DNA of 64,000 nucleotides from contig CAMXCT020002324.1 of NCBI GenBank assembly GCA_947184155.2, positions 523,576-587,575 of the forward strand. The letters are read 5' to 3'. This document shows, piece after piece, positions 1 to 11,219 of this stretch. Position 1 is the stretch's first letter. Every line of letters starts with the position of its first letter. Source of the DNA: Cladocopium goreaui. Taxonomy: Eukaryota > Sar > Dinophyceae > Suessiales > Symbiodiniaceae. The notes beneath the pieces were generated by a model, which was not told where the DNA came from, searched no databases, and saw nothing but the letters and a program-made list of their open reading frames with translations. The position numbers were made by a program, and so were the translations under genes.

Positions 1-567
1 CATTTGATGCCTCTCGAATTCATCATAGATTGACGCACAACACCGCAGCCCGATAAGTCAAAGACGACAGTTCAGCGAAATGATGTGTTTTGTTTCTGCC
101 AGAAATTCAGAATGTTTTGAAATTTTAAAACGCTGAACAAACAACTCCAAGAATGAGCAGTCAACCGATGTAATCACCATGAGTGGTCGAACCAGTTCAA
201 GTGGCAATACATCCTACCATCAGAGATGGGAAGTGCACACTGCCCTTAAAAAGACCATATTTGGACTTCACTCTCAGGAAATCCAGGCAGCACGGTGAAA
301 CGATCACACCTAAACCAGCAAGCCGGCAAAAGGCATCAATGGGTCAAAGATCTGATACCAATAAGTTCTCGGCTGATACGAAAGCAACTGATCTTCAGAC
401 ATACTGTAGCCTTAAGTGGAAGAAAGCACAAGACATTCATGAATGCTTTCCCGATGGAGAGTGGTGGTTGCGAAATTATTTAAAAAAACATATATAATGT
501 GTGTTCCTGTCTTTTTGAAAGTATTGGTCATTGCTGTGGCTTGCTTTTTGATATCTTTTGATCAGCC
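1..567. other. No gene recognised
   Basis: Non-repetitive sequence of mixed composition. A 104-codon open frame at 183-497 (plus) has no family resemblance, and its neighbouring frames are equally open, so it is not called. It lies directly upstream of the RCC1-repeat gene and could hold its promoter or a lost 5' part. Confidence 0.4.
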
Positions 568-1677
568 ATGGCACTACATTCGGTGCTTCTCCGAAGTGAT
601 GGTGTAGCTGTTGCTTGCGGAAGAAATCAGGAGGGACAATGCGACCTGCCGTCCCTGGAAGACGGCGTGTCTTACACGCAGGTTTCAGTAGGCTGGAATC
701 ACACGGTTCTTCTCCGAAGTGATGGCCTTGCTGTGGCCTGTGGTCTAAATGTTTTTGGACAATGTGATATTCCACCTTTGGCTGAAGGATTGACATACAT
801 CCACGTTGCTGCGGGCGGGCATCACACAGTTCTTGTTCGGAGTGATGGCCAGGCTGTGGCCTTTGGGATGAATGATCGTAGACAATGCAACATTCCTGAG
901 TTGGATGAAGGACTGTCTTACACCCAGGTTTCAGCAGGCCAAAGTCAGACCGTGCTTCTGCGAAGTGATGGTTTTGCTGTGGCTTGTCGTGGACAGGACC
1001 TTATTCCAGCTCTGGAAGAAGGAGTTGTATACACCCAAGTTTCCATAGGCGGGTCTCATATCGTGCTTCTATGAAGTGATGGCCTTGCTGTGGCTTGTGG
1101 AAAGGGCAAATATGGACAATGTGACATTCCACCCTTGGTAAAAGGAGTGTCATACACCCACATATCCGCAGGCAACGAACACACAGTTCTTCTCCGAAGT
1201 GATGGCTATGCTGTTGCTTGCGGAGCAAATGCTGTTGGTCAATGCAACATTCGAGCCTTGAGTGAAGGAATGTCATACACTCAGGTCTTTGCCGGAAGGG
1301 ACCACACCGTTCTCGTACGCAGTGATGGAAGTGCCGTCACTTGTGGGACAAACGAGGACGGGCAATGCGACATTTCGTCTCCTGAGCCCGGATCTTTCTA
1401 CATTGGCATTCAGGTTCCCCCGGTGAGGGACCTTATTATGCAACTTGAATGTATTTTTGAAGCTGATGTATTCAAGCTAAAGTGCTCCACTTTGGTCGGG
1501 GAAGAAAAACTCTGTTGGAATGCGCATGGCTTCGATTTGGCTTGGGATATTCACAAACATGTCTGCAATGAATTGAAGATCAGTCTCCAGAGTCTACGGT
1601 TGGTTTTACCCTTGGGACAGTTGCTGACCGATTTCTGCCACCAAAATCCGGTGGCCACAGTTGCAGATCTAGCTTGA
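568..1677 (+). pseudogene. RCC1-repeat protein with C-terminal ubiquitin-like segment, one in-frame TGA
   Basis: Intronless reading frame of 370 codons from ATG 568 to TGA 1677. About seven RCC1-type repeats of roughly 50 residues carry the core LLRSDGxAVACG...GQCDIP...EGxxYTQVSAG, expected to build a beta-propeller. From about 1437 the frame changes to a non-repeat segment with LRLVLPLGQLL and NPVATVADL, resembling the ubiquitin-like tail found on such dinoflagellate proteins; this tail call is by resemblance only. The frame is broken at 1072-1074 (TGA), exactly where the other repeats have the Arg codon CGA of L-R-S-D-G, so a single C-to-T change explains it. The first ATG lies in the middle of a repeat unit, so the gene may be 5'-truncated or have an upstream exon. 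Such proteins are often annotated as HERC-like ubiquitin ligases, but no HECT domain is present. A nonsense-mutated gene is the simplest reading; read-through or a sequencing error is possible. Confidence 0.75.
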
Positions 1678-2099
1678 ACAAGGAAAAATATTGGAACCAC
1701 AATGGGATTGTACAATGGAACCCGGATATTTATGTATAACCCCCATTAACTATAGTACGCTATATAGTTATAAGTGCCATAAGCCCTAGTTGTTGGATTG
1801 GAGTTACAAACAAATTCAGCTATTTGGGGGCCCCACCTTGTATGTATTTGCTATATTGCCAACATAGAATCTGGCATACAACTGGTACCGGTAGATTTCA
1901 CGGGATGTATATAATCAACAATATGATCTTTGGATGTGTCCAACAATAGGGTATACACACCAAAATGGCAATGCTATTGACAGGGAAAACAACGATGACC
2001 AAACATCCTGGCAGAAGTCAACTGCATCTCTGTTGATTTGGTGATGTCTTCTGAATATCACTGTTGATATGCCTAAAACATCCGCACATCATCTTGCAC

Positions 2100-2320
2100 A
2101 CATAATATATGTGTATATTAATGTATATATATACACACGTGTGTATATATATTATGCGTATATATATATATATATATATTATGCGTATATATATATATAT
2201 GCATGCATGCATGCATGCACACATCCATACATCTACACAGGCATACATGCACACACATCCATACACACATACATGCACGCTACTGTATCGATGCATAGAT
2301 GTATGCATGCATACAGTCTT
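2100..2320. repeat. AT-rich microsatellite (TA, GTAT, ATGC, ACAT units)
   Basis: Runs of TATATA, GCATGCATGCATGC and ACACATCCATACA-type units follow each other. The several ORFs that cross it on both strands encode only Tyr-Ile-His-Thr-like low complexity and are artefacts. Confidence 0.85.
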
Positions 2321-2489
2321 ATGTAACGTGCCCTTATGTGGTGGACAAAGGGGCCTGAAGCTACGGGAGCTAATGGAAAAATGGTCCATTGATGGATGTT
2401 TTACCTTTTTTTACCTGTGCAACATGGTGATTTTACCAGTTGAACAGCTTCTCATGTTTTTGGTTACCTTCTACAACATACATGTATGT

Positions 2490-2615
2490 TCAAATTTATA
2501 TGTATATATATATACACATATAATTAATATAATTATATATACATACATACATGCACATTAAAAAAATATAATTACGCATGATAGATTTGCATATATATAT
2601 ATATATACATTGTAT
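2490..2615. repeat. AT-rich microsatellite
   Basis: Short TATATA and ACATACATAC tracts. No coding signal. Confidence 0.7.
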
Positions 2616-2659
2616 CAGCAATCATCGATAGTTATGTATTCCCCCATGTTATTAACAAG

Positions 2660-2732
2660 TGCCGCCGGCAGGGACGACAGCTGCTCCCTGAAGTACGTGG
2701 CACTGAACGGCGGAACGGTCCAGTGTCCATGG
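2660..2732 (+). CDS. Exon-like island, unknown protein
   Basis: GC-rich island in AT-rich DNA. One frame reads AAGRDDSCSLKYVALNGGTV then QCPW, ending at a phase-0 GT donor (TGG|GTTTGA). An AG precedes the start at 2658-2659. It carries two Cys residues and could be part of an extracellular domain. A second frame is also open, so both frame and function are uncertain. Confidence 0.3.
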
Positions 2733-2837
2733 GTTTGATGACGATCGATCAGGCTATAACAGACCTGGGCCATGGGGTTAGTACACCTCTAAAAATGTTC
2801 CGGAAAAGATGGTGATATAATGGAATACAATGGCATA

Positions 2838-2941
2838 CCCTCTGGTTATGTCAAAATAGCTTTATTGAAAATTGCTATTTGTAGTGGATTTACCCATCAA
2901 AAATGGTGATTTTCCATAGTTATGTTAGTTTACCAGAGGGT
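2838..2941. mobile_element. Family A inverted-repeat element
   Basis: Starts CCCTCTGGTTATGT after TA and ends TTACCAGAGGGT. The inner part carries the family string ATGGTGATTTTCCATAGTTA. Non-coding and MITE-sized. Confidence 0.8.
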
Positions 2942-3009
2942 GTATGTATATTTTATTTTTATTATAGATAGATTTTGATTTAACATAACTATAGAACATT
3001 ACCGGTTTT

Positions 3010-3255
3010 TTGATAGGTAGATCATCTGATAAATTTACGATGTCCAATAGTTGTGCTGGAGTACCGGAGGGTAGAACATGCTTTGACATACCTGAGCCAC
3101 AAATGGTAAATCCACTCGGCAAAGTTACCTGCAATGCGACCCCTCAAACCAAGAATTATGGTGGATCTATCCACACTGAACAATGGCTTCTAAATGGCTT
3201 CATGAACCAACTTGTATCTGTTGGGGGCCACATGTTACCTTCCAATAGATACTAG
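3010..3255 (+). CDS. Exon-like open frame, unknown protein
   Basis: Open frame containing SCAGVPEGRTCFDIPEPQMV followed by NPLGKVTCNATPQTK, which looks like Cys-containing protein sequence. An alternative frame beginning after AG at 3014-3016 is also open and starts AG|GTA in phase 0. Neither can be preferred without transcripts. Confidence 0.2.
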   Translation: MIGRSSDKFTMSNSCAGVPEGRTCFDIPEPQMVNPLGKVTCNATPQTKNYGGSIHTEQWLLNGFMNQLVSVGGHMLPSNRY

Positions 3256-3295
3256 TTAATACAGTTAATAAGAAGATAACAGATAAATGATATAC

Positions 3296-3406
3296 CTGGT
3301 TGGTGGTTTGGAACATGAATCTTATTTTCCATATGTTGGGAATCATCATCCCATTTGACGAACTCCATCATTTGTCAGAGGGGTAGGTCAACCAACCACC
3401 AACCAG
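3296..3406. mobile_element. Family B inverted-repeat element
   Basis: Begins CTGGTTGGTGGTTTGGAACA and ends CCACCAACCAG. The inner part carries the family string GGGAATCATCATCCC and a GACGAACTC...TTTGTCAGAGGGG block. About 110 bp, non-coding. Confidence 0.8.
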
Positions 3407-4185
3407 ATACAGCATTAACTGATGGATTCCAGTTGTTGGGATTGGCAAGATGGGTCAAAGGGACTACCTGACAGACCCCTTTCCCTCTGTCGATGGATTT
3501 GGGGAATCCCGTCCTCAACCAGTGAATTTGTTGCACATAGCATGGTTGGTCACGAATTCAAAAGAGCAGGTATGGACGGAAGAATCCATTCTCCAACTAA
3601 AGAATAGATGTTGGACTTATACAGTATAGATAATATATAAGGTCATACATGTAATCATGTAAGCAGAAATGCATGGGGAGTCGAATCAGTAAAAACGTTT
3701 TTACACAACTTATGGAGCGAAGAAACATGGACGAGTGGTGATAGAATTGGTTAGTTTTATGTATCATCCCAGTGACTATCTCATGGGTAATTGGTTCAGA
3801 TGCATATGCGATTGCGAAGTATTTGCAGCAATATAAGAATTCCAAATGTTAACGGCCTACTCACTATGATTGTCATGTTCTTGCGATTCCTGAAGTCCCA
3901 GAATCGGTCTAGTCACAGAGCACCTGATTCTCAGAGCAGCCTTTTTCACAGCTGGACATGTTCGACATAATCCCCTGAGCACGTGGAGCTAAAATCATGT
4001 GTTCCACTGCAGAGATGCACGTGCCATTGGATTCTGTGGAGCTTTGGATGGCCGAAGGAATTTCACACTGCCATCAGTGGCATCTTCGGAGGGCAGTCAG
4101 TGGGGGAACTCTTCGTATTTCTGTTGGGGATTTGCCATCGCTGATGGCATAGATGTCCGCAATGTCCACTGATTGTAACATGATA

Positions 4186-4290
4186 CCCTCTGGTTATTTA
4201 ACATAGCCATGGTATAGATGGCCCATAGAAATAGATGGTTTACCTATTAAAAATGGTGATTTTCCATGGCTATGTTAAATAACCAGATGG
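4186..4290. mobile_element. Family A inverted-repeat element
   Basis: TA-CCCTCTGGTTATTTAACATAG at the left and CTATGTTAAATAACCAGATGG at the right form long near-perfect arms. It belongs to a subfamily (TTATTTAACATAGCCATGG) shared with the copies at 37727 and 41264. Confidence 0.85.
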
Positions 4291-4717
4291 CAAATAATTA
4301 GTGGGGAAGTTCGTGGGGTAACCCAGCACATTGAAGAAGCAATGAGTATGCGTGGTATCAAGCCAACCCTTCCGCTTTCCCACAATGGCATCATTCTTGC
4401 AGTATTTGCAAAAGGATGCTTGAAACCTTCAACCCAAGATTTACAACCCCCAAGGTTTGAGCACCTCTAAAGTTGTAGCTTGAGATTCCATGATGTGTGT
4501 TGTTTGTGCTATGCCAGGATTTGTTTGGGCACGTTGTTCTTTTGATCCATGTTGGACAAGTCCTAGAATTGTGTTGCTACTAGTTCTCGGAATCCTGTAA
4601 TTTGTCAACCGTTTCACCTATTTCAGCGTAAGACGCGCTGTGCCGGCCAGAGGACATGCATCAACTTGCGGGTCGGATCATGTTTTTTTTCCCCCTTGGA
4701 GATGTGATATGCTCGAA

Positions 4718-4827
4718 CAGGTTGCTGGTTTCAAACATTTTTTATTTTCCATTTCGTATATGGGTTGTCATCCTTCCCATTGACGAACTCCATCATTTTT
4801 CAAGATGTTTATTGCACCACCAACCAG
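4718..4827. mobile_element. Family B inverted-repeat element (subtype with TATGGGTTGTCATCC)
   Basis: Left end CAGGTTGCTGGTTTCAAACA, right end GCACCACCAACCAG. Its centre matches the copies at 10713 and 40081 rather than 3296, so family B has at least two subtypes. Confidence 0.75.
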
Positions 4828-5640
4828 TCATTTTTTCCTGGTCTTTCACATGTTTCCGAAACCTGGCCAGCTATGGCCGGGTCGACCCCTTGGGTTTGTA
4901 TGGAGAGTTCCCCTACCTGGGGATGCCCCAGAATGTCGTGAGTCAGCAGAATAACCACATCAAGTCATCATACTAAGGGACAAGTGACACAAGTGACCCT
5001 GACAGAACAGGAGTTTATCGTCCTGAATTATTTGGCATGTTTTGTCTTCGTACAATCCCTCTGAAATTCCTGTTCTGAACCAGCATTTGTGACACGGGTT
5101 CGAAGATAACTTTCCTGAACATGAAGAGTCTCGGCTTCATTCGATGCAGTCCTTCTGAGGCCCTGTAGTATGTCACAGCCACAGCCCACACCATGACCGG
5201 TTGGTAATTTGAAATGCTGATGGAAAAAAAACATCCTGCATGATAGGTCGATAGATGGTTTATCCCATTGGAAAGGGGGGCTATCCCAAAATCCTCCAGC
5301 CATGACTGGCACAAGTCGGGGGATAAGGGGCAGTCATGCCACCTCAGGCACTGTAGGGTTTCAACAGAGCCTAACAGAGCCTTTCATGGGTTTCAACATA
5401 TATCAGCCATCTTTTTTTTGTGGTTTTCGGAGTTCGTAACCATCCACAGCATACGTTTGTTTCGAGGATGATTTGATGGTTACAACGTGGACTGGAGGTG
5501 ACGTGACGTAGGCAATGTATCCAGCGATATCCAGCGGCCCAAAAGAGTGTTAGCAGCATCGGGACCGTCGGATGGTGAATACTCGTGGTAGCCACACAAC
5601 GGTTGCACCTTTCATTAACACGTGGCAGTAATATATGTTA

Positions 5641-5750
5641 CCCGGCCTGGTAAACGTTTACATTTTGCGAACTGGAAAATCACAAATTTTAATGGGAAAA
5701 CTCACTATAAATGGCCATTTTCAATAGCAAACGGTTAGTTTACCAGAGGG
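5641..5750. mobile_element. Family A inverted-repeat element with a 12-bp flanking duplication
   Basis: Ends CCCGGCCTGGTAAAC and GTTTACCAGAGGG-like. The element is flanked on both sides by TAATATATGTTA (5629-5640 and 5751-5762), a direct repeat expected of a target-site duplication. Confidence 0.85.
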
Positions 5751-6785
5751 TAATATATGTTAAAGGTGTTCGTATTCTGGTGGTACCAAGTTGGTTTTGA
5801 CATTGAATCCTCCAGGTTTTAAAAGGGGCCTCGTTGGTCATTGGGGATGGTGGAAATGGCATCCCTATAGGTATCTGACATAGTCGTATAGCCATGAGGA
5901 AAACCCCAAAGATATTTTTCAACATATGAAAACCCCATACTTGGGGACAACCCCACCATGAGGAAAACCCCAGAATGGACGAATTTTCTCTAATTTTCGG
6001 CTTTCCAACTTTTCAGCATCTCCTTTTTTTGGGGGTTGTCAAGAAACAGAAAATTCATGTTCCGACTCCACAGTGCCAGGGGGATGAATGCCGGAACTCC
6101 TTGCTATGCTAGTCACTGAGCTGCATGAAGCTTTCAAAGTCTTGATGAGGGATGTGCCTAAGACAAGGTATCGTTGTTTAGGACAAAAAACGGTATCTTG
6201 TTTGTTTTACGTTATCTTGTTTATTGATATTTATTATTGTACATCACGTATCAACGGTTCCATGTTTTTTTTTCATAAGTGAATGATTTTTGGCTGTTTT
6301 TCTCTGATGATTTTTCTTGGATCTCGATTGTTTGGTAAGGAAATATAGGCTTTAGATCCGCAAAAGCTTGGTTTACAATCAGCCGAACTCCTGATTTGGC
6401 TCCGGTTTGTGGCAAGCTGTCGTTGAGGCCAAACCCAACCCCCATGGGGTATCATCACTTTCCATCACTTTCCTATAGCCATATGTTTTTGGACAACCCC
6501 ATTGTTCAACTTCCGTGGCCTCAAAGGTCCCGAGCAGTTGGCTGGGAAGCCTCTGGAGACCTCGACTGATTTGGCCTCTCGGAAGCAGAACTTGGGCCTT
6601 GGGGCATTGGTGTCATCTTTTTTGGCCCGCCATTGCTTCAAAAAAGATATCGCCCCTTTGGTGTCTCGACTGTACTCAGAAAAATTGAGTTTTACCTCAT
6701 CAATCCCCATAATCATAGTGTTTTTTTATTTTTATTTTTATCTTTACCATGTTTGTTGGGGTAAGCTGACATAGTCCGTCCAGCC

Positions 6786-8794
6786 GCCCAGTTCTCTCTG
6801 GGCATTGTCCTGGCCGAGTTGATTTGCCCTGTCGACAGCTCAGGGTTGCAGCTGTTATTGCAATTATTATGGCCCACCTAACAGTTATTTTTTATGGGTT
6901 TATCATGATATGTCACCAGTTATAAATGGGTATAATATATATATATATGTCCGTTTATAACTGTTAGTTGGGCCATAAATGCAATGGGTATCTAACCCCC
7001 CAGAACTCGGAACATCGCTCAACTCCTGGCAGTTTGGTGTTTGTTTTGTATCTGTTTTTTTTTTTTTAATGTTGTTTGGCTATACCCATCAACACCCATC
7101 ATCTGAAACTTTGTAATTTAACGATTTTAACGTCCTAATGAACATATGTATTTCATGATAGTTCATCTCATATATCATATATTCAAAAAGCCCGTCGCAC
7201 AATAATTCATAAACAGCATCTTCTCTATGCATGGATTCGGGTATTACTTCGCCCATGATATTTCTGCAATGTGGGCCACTCAGGTGTAAGTTGATTTATA
7301 ACCCCATTTTACCAATAAATCATAATAAATCTATCCACCTAGTTACCCTAGTTAACCTAGGTGCAGACGCAAATGGAGCGGACCAAGGTGCGGCAATTTT
7401 TCAAGCATGGAGCTGAAGCCATGTGCTGTTTTTTAATGAGATTCCTGTGGTAATCCATTAGGAATGTTAATTAATATGGTAATACATCTGATGGTAATAT
7501 GTGTAATCCTATTATATGAATGGTAATACTACATTATTTTTGTTACCATTAGTATGATCCCCTTAGAATGCTAATACATGCAAAAAACATGCAAAAAACA
7601 AGTCCGAATCGCCATTACATTGGCCATGTCTCATCCCCAACCGATGGGATCATTACCAGTCATAATCCCTGATGTTTTTCCTGGCAGAAAATAATCACTT
7701 GCCAGCAACTACTACCAAAGATTGACCATCTCAATGATAATCCGTTGTAGTACCGTTTGTTTTCGGCTTACTATGCGTTTTTGATGAAAGAAACCATGTG
7801 TTTTTTTGGATGATCATCATCGTCGTCGTCGTCATCATCATCATCATCGTCGTCGTCGTCATCATCATCATCATCGTCGTCGTCGTCGTCATTTTCATCG
7901 TCGTCGTCATCAGCATGATCCTTCATCATCCTTCATTGGATTCTGGTTTAAGGTAAACCAAATAGCGGCTGAACCCCCAATTAATTGGTTTAACAAGCAA
8001 CCGCTTTTCGGGCTGCAGACTTTCCCAACCCATCCAGTCATCATCCTGCATCGGTAGCAGATGCTTTTCACATAGCTCAATTTGGGGCATTTTCCCTATA
8101 CATAAAATCAACCGGTAATGGGAGAACATGATTCCTATAAATCAACCCATTTTGTTCCTATAAATCAACCATTCTTGGGCACTTTTCCTATAAATCAATC
8201 ATTTTTCCTATAAAATCAACCATTATTGATTACTATTCCGACAAAAATCGCCAATTTTTCCTATAAGTCAACCATTCTTGGGCAAAAAAAACATAAATCA
8301 ACCCATGTTTCCTGTAAATCAACGATTTTGTCCTATCTTCACCTGCGGTTTTTTTGGACTGGCCAGGTCCTGGAAGCCTTGAAGGAAAAACGCACCTTAC
8401 CCAGCAACTCCCAGTTGGCAGACATGGCGGTGCCCGAGCCCAGTTGGGGTTGAGCTGGGGTGCGGGACCCTAAGTTATAGCTGGTGAAATGGATGTTTTT
8501 TGTGTTCCATGTCTTATTTGGAATCAGTTTTGGTTAGTAGATGTTAGTAGTTGAATTTTCACTGATCCCCGAATGTTGGGATCCCCAAATGATTGGAATA
8601 TGCAAGATTTGGAGAGGTTTTGACCGCATACTATGGCTATAGATATGGATATACTTATATATTCATATATATATATATATATTTAATTTTAATAATAATA
8701 AAGATTTTCTCTTAATTATTATTATTAAGAGACATTAATGACCATATCTATACAATAATCATCAATAACGATAATCTAACAATAATCCCCATGG

Positions 8795-8829
<35 letters not shown>

Positions 8830-9182
8830 TGTACAAGGTGGTTCCCCCATTGAACTATATTTATTTCATTACCATAAACCCAGGGGAAATACATGTTTGG
8901 AACTATAAATCAGCCAGTTTGGGAACATGAAACAACCAAATAAATATCTTGTTCAAGTTTCCATATTTTTTTCTTGTTCAAATCTTCATGGTCCCCAGTT
9001 TTTGTTGCTGAATCTTCCCCCATCCATCATCCCAGGTCCGAATGACCGCGCCGGAGCCCATGATGCGGCCCTCGGCCAAAGAACTTCTGGAAGAGTTGGG
9101 AGAGGAGGTCGGACCTCGGGACTTTCTGGGAAGACCCCTGGGAAGACCCCTGGGAGAAGGGCAGAAATCTTGGCGACTTTGG
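6786..9182 (+). CDS. Protein kinase C-lobe, eIF2-alpha-kinase (PEK)-like, four exons (partial gene)
   Basis: Four islands join in phase 0. Exon 1 (about 6786-6830) reads AQFSLGIVLAELICP. Exon 2 (7361-7387, 27 nt) reads VQTQMERTK. Exon 3 (8367-8429) reads VLEALKEKRTLPSNSQLADM then A. Exon 4 (9036-about 9182) reads VRMTAPEPMMRPSAKELLEE and continues. Together they give subdomain IX (SLGIVLAEL), the TQMER stretch typical of PERK/GCN2-type eIF2-alpha kinases, and subdomain XI with the invariant Arg (MMRPSAKELL). Introns start GTCGAC, GTGCGG and GTGCCC; acceptors are CTAG, CCAG and CCAG, each followed by GT. The Asp expected before xxSLG is not in exon 1 as read, so the true exon edge may be at 6792 with the Asp in an upstream exon. 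Exon 4 could instead end at the GAG|GTCGGA site. Upstream catalytic exons were not located. By family, the product would phosphorylate a protein Ser/Thr, possibly eIF2-alpha in stress control; that role is inference. Confidence 0.6.
7806..7915. repeat. Alternating (CAT)n/(CGT)n microsatellite
   Basis: Blocks of four to five CAT triplets alternate with blocks of four to five CGT triplets, giving a rough 27-30 bp superperiod. It lies in kinase intron 2. ORFs across it encode His/Arg or Met/Thr runs only. Confidence 0.85.
8130..8335. repeat. Irregular tandem repeat of CCTATAAATCAACCATT-type units
   Basis: About eight diverged units with the core TTCCTATAAATCAACC, some joined by CTTGGGCA, in kinase intron 2. 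Spacing is irregular at about 20-35 bp. Confidence 0.75.
8640..8760. repeat. AT-rich tract with AATAATAAT / ATTATTATT inverted halves
   Basis: An (AT)n run is followed by TTAATAATAATAAAG and CTTAATTATTATTATTAAG, which can fold on each other. Located in kinase intron 3. Confidence 0.6.
8795..8829. repeat. (ATC)n microsatellite
   Basis: Uninterrupted ATC triplets. Confidence 0.9.
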
Positions 9183-9560
9183 GTGTAATGGTGGTTTTTC
9201 ATGGGATTTCACCAACCAAAAGTGATGATTTTTTGAGGGTTTGACATGATTTAACCGATTGAGTCTCGGGAGGAATTGATGATTCTAATCATTTGATAGG
9301 GTTTTTCACCATCAAACTATTTGGGGATATACAAGTGGATACAACTGATAAAGAATGGGTGATGGAAGATTTGCTTCGGGATGATACTACCCAATCTATT
9401 GGGGATTCTCAAAAAATGTCACAATCCGTTGTGGGAAATCCGTTCTTAACCAGCAGAACGGAAAACAAAAAAAACTGTTGGTACCTGATTTGTTTTTAGT
9501 TAGAGAAAACTGAAACTCTCTAAATCCACTGGTGAGTCAAGTGTATCTATAGGGGACATT

Positions 9561-9630
9561 TATAGACACACTTATAATAATAGACACACTTGTATAAAAT
9601 AGACACACTATAGATAATTTATAGACACAC
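9561..9630. repeat. Short tandem repeat (TATAGACACACTT)
   Basis: Four copies of TAGACACACT spaced 14-20 bp apart. Confidence 0.75.
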
Positions 9631-10344
9631 TCTAAATCCATTGTATGCTTATCAGTTTGGGGGCATACCTTATTTTCAGTCACACACACAGAAATGCGGA
9701 ACTTCACCTGAGAAATTGTTTCTGGAACAGTCTGCTGTGTTTTTTCTCAGAACATGGATTTCACACCAGAGAATACAGTCATCATGAACAAACACATATG
9801 AAAATTTAGCCTATATGAAAGTGAGTTTCAGCAAGTGGAAAAAAAGTGTATAAGCAATGTAAATTGGGATTTCACATGATGTAACCAACAGATAATGGGA
9901 TCTTACCCCGCAAACCGGGACTCAACTATCCTAGCAAACCTTGTAATTTCACTAAGAAAGGAAGATGCATTTTAGTATGATTTATTTATATAGTTCTCTT
10001 ACATGACAAAGGGAAATTACCGAATAATTAGGATCATCACCAGATATCTACGCTGGACGTTCTATCGTCATGTATGATTTCCAAAGGGTACACTGTTGGT
10101 CTTTGTCGGGCGCGGCAATCGATGATGACAATCAAGATCTAGCACCATCGAACAGGGGATAGCATGGGGATCATACTTTGTGGAATGTCAAAAATAACGG
10201 TAAGCTAAACCTGGGAGATGTTTGTTTATCCTCTGTGAAACATATGGAGGCAATGAACATGTCGGACGAAGAACTGGGAATACTTCAGGAATAGTCGGAT
10301 GCTGTCTACCCTTGTACCCTCCAAGGTCATCCAACATGAAGATA

Positions 10345-10452
10345 CCCTCTGGTAAACATACAAAAAACTATGGAAAGATCCACCATTTTTAATGGGACAA
10401 TCCACGAACTAAATCACCATTTTCAATAGCTTTTTGTATGTTTACCAGAGGG
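10345..10452. mobile_element. Family A inverted-repeat element
   Basis: TA-CCCTCTGGTAAACATACAAA at the left and TTTGTATGTTTACCAGAGGG-TA at the right; arms of about 20 bp are nearly perfect. The left flank AACATGAAGATA is shared with the copy at 11629, so the two copies may be related by a local duplication. Confidence 0.88.
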
Positions 10453-10712
10453 TAGAAATTCCTCAGCCATAGTTCGCGGATTTTCCTATTGAACCATCCA
10501 TTAACAGGGGTGGTGCTCATCATTGGGGGTGGTGCTTATCAGATCCTGCTGGGAATAGTATGTTGAATTTGACTGTGCGACCATTTGACTCAGAAAACCA
10601 TGAAATTACATATATTGAATACATGTTATAGTACAATACAACAGTATATATGTAATATATATAACATTATATAACATTAGATGCCTATATGAACCATATA
10701 TTGAAATATATT

Positions 10713-10821
10713 CTGGTTGGTGGTTTGGAACATGTTATTATTTTCCATTTCATATATGGGATGTCATCCTTCCTATTGACGAACTAATATTTTTCAAGAT
10801 GGTTATTGCACCACCAACCAG
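10713..10821. mobile_element. Family B inverted-repeat element
   Basis: Starts CTGGTTGGTGGTTTGGAACA, ends GCACCACCAACCAG. Shares its centre (ATATGGGATGTCATCCTTCC) with the copies at 4718 and 40081. Confidence 0.85.
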
Positions 10822-11109
10822 TATTAATTTGCTACTATTACATTACTTGCTGGTGCTTAGCAGGGAATTTTCGGGAATGATCCATAATCACTAGTAATAA
10901 TCATCCCAGCAACCCCCATTCCCATCCATTCCCTACGTTTAGCACCAGTAAGTGTGTGTGTGTGTTTTATTTAGCATAATCAATATGTAACATGAAATGC
11001 CTATATGAACCATATAGTGCTATATATTAATTTAATAATTTGCTGCTATTACATATATTGCATTAATATCATACACGCCCACATGAAATGAGTCTTGTGC
11101 CTGCCAGAG

Positions 11110-11190
11110 GTGCCAGACTTCGCTGAACATTGCACGGATCCCATCCTGAGACGGCAGCCATATGGGGACCTTTCACCCCAAGCTTTGGGA
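11110..11190 (+). CDS. Exon, unknown protein (possibly downstream part of the kinase gene)
   Basis: 81 nt, 27 codons, reading VPDFAEHCTDPILRRQPYGD then LSPQALG. Bounded by CCAGAG|GTGCCA and GGA|GTAAAC, both phase 0, the same AG|GT style and phase as the kinase exons. It joins in frame to the island at 11742. The segment has no recognised domain. Confidence 0.45.
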
Positions 11191-11219
11191 GTAAACTCAT
11201 GAGTTTCATGGGGTGGTTA

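Larger units (their letters stand above)
3410..6785. other. Intron/intergenic DNA with inverted-repeat elements and weak exon-like islands
   Basis: Apart from the inverted-repeat elements listed separately, no family can be named here. GC-richer islands at about 4625-4680, 5460-5600 and 6505-6700 have short open frames but no motif. The 6502-6774 frame (NFRGLKGPEQLAGKPLETST...) is the most protein-like and lies just upstream of the kinase exons, but it has no kinase motif. The N-lobe, HRD and DFG motifs expected upstream of the kinase C-lobe were looked for and not found. Confidence 0.4.
9183..11109. other. Probable intron, repeat-rich
   Basis: Holds a short TATAGACACACTT tandem repeat (9561-9630), one family A and one family B element, and AT-rich DNA. 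A GC-richer patch at 10078-10160 (GRSIVMYDFQRVHCWSLSGA...) is open in two frames but cannot be assigned. Confidence 0.4.

Noticed and set aside
183-497. 104-codon ORF upstream of the RCC1 gene
   Set aside because: No motif, overlapping open frames, and no splice join to the RCC1 frame could be made.
2018-2561. Tyr/Ile/His-rich ORFs
   Set aside because: Entirely within AT-rich microsatellite and open on both strands.
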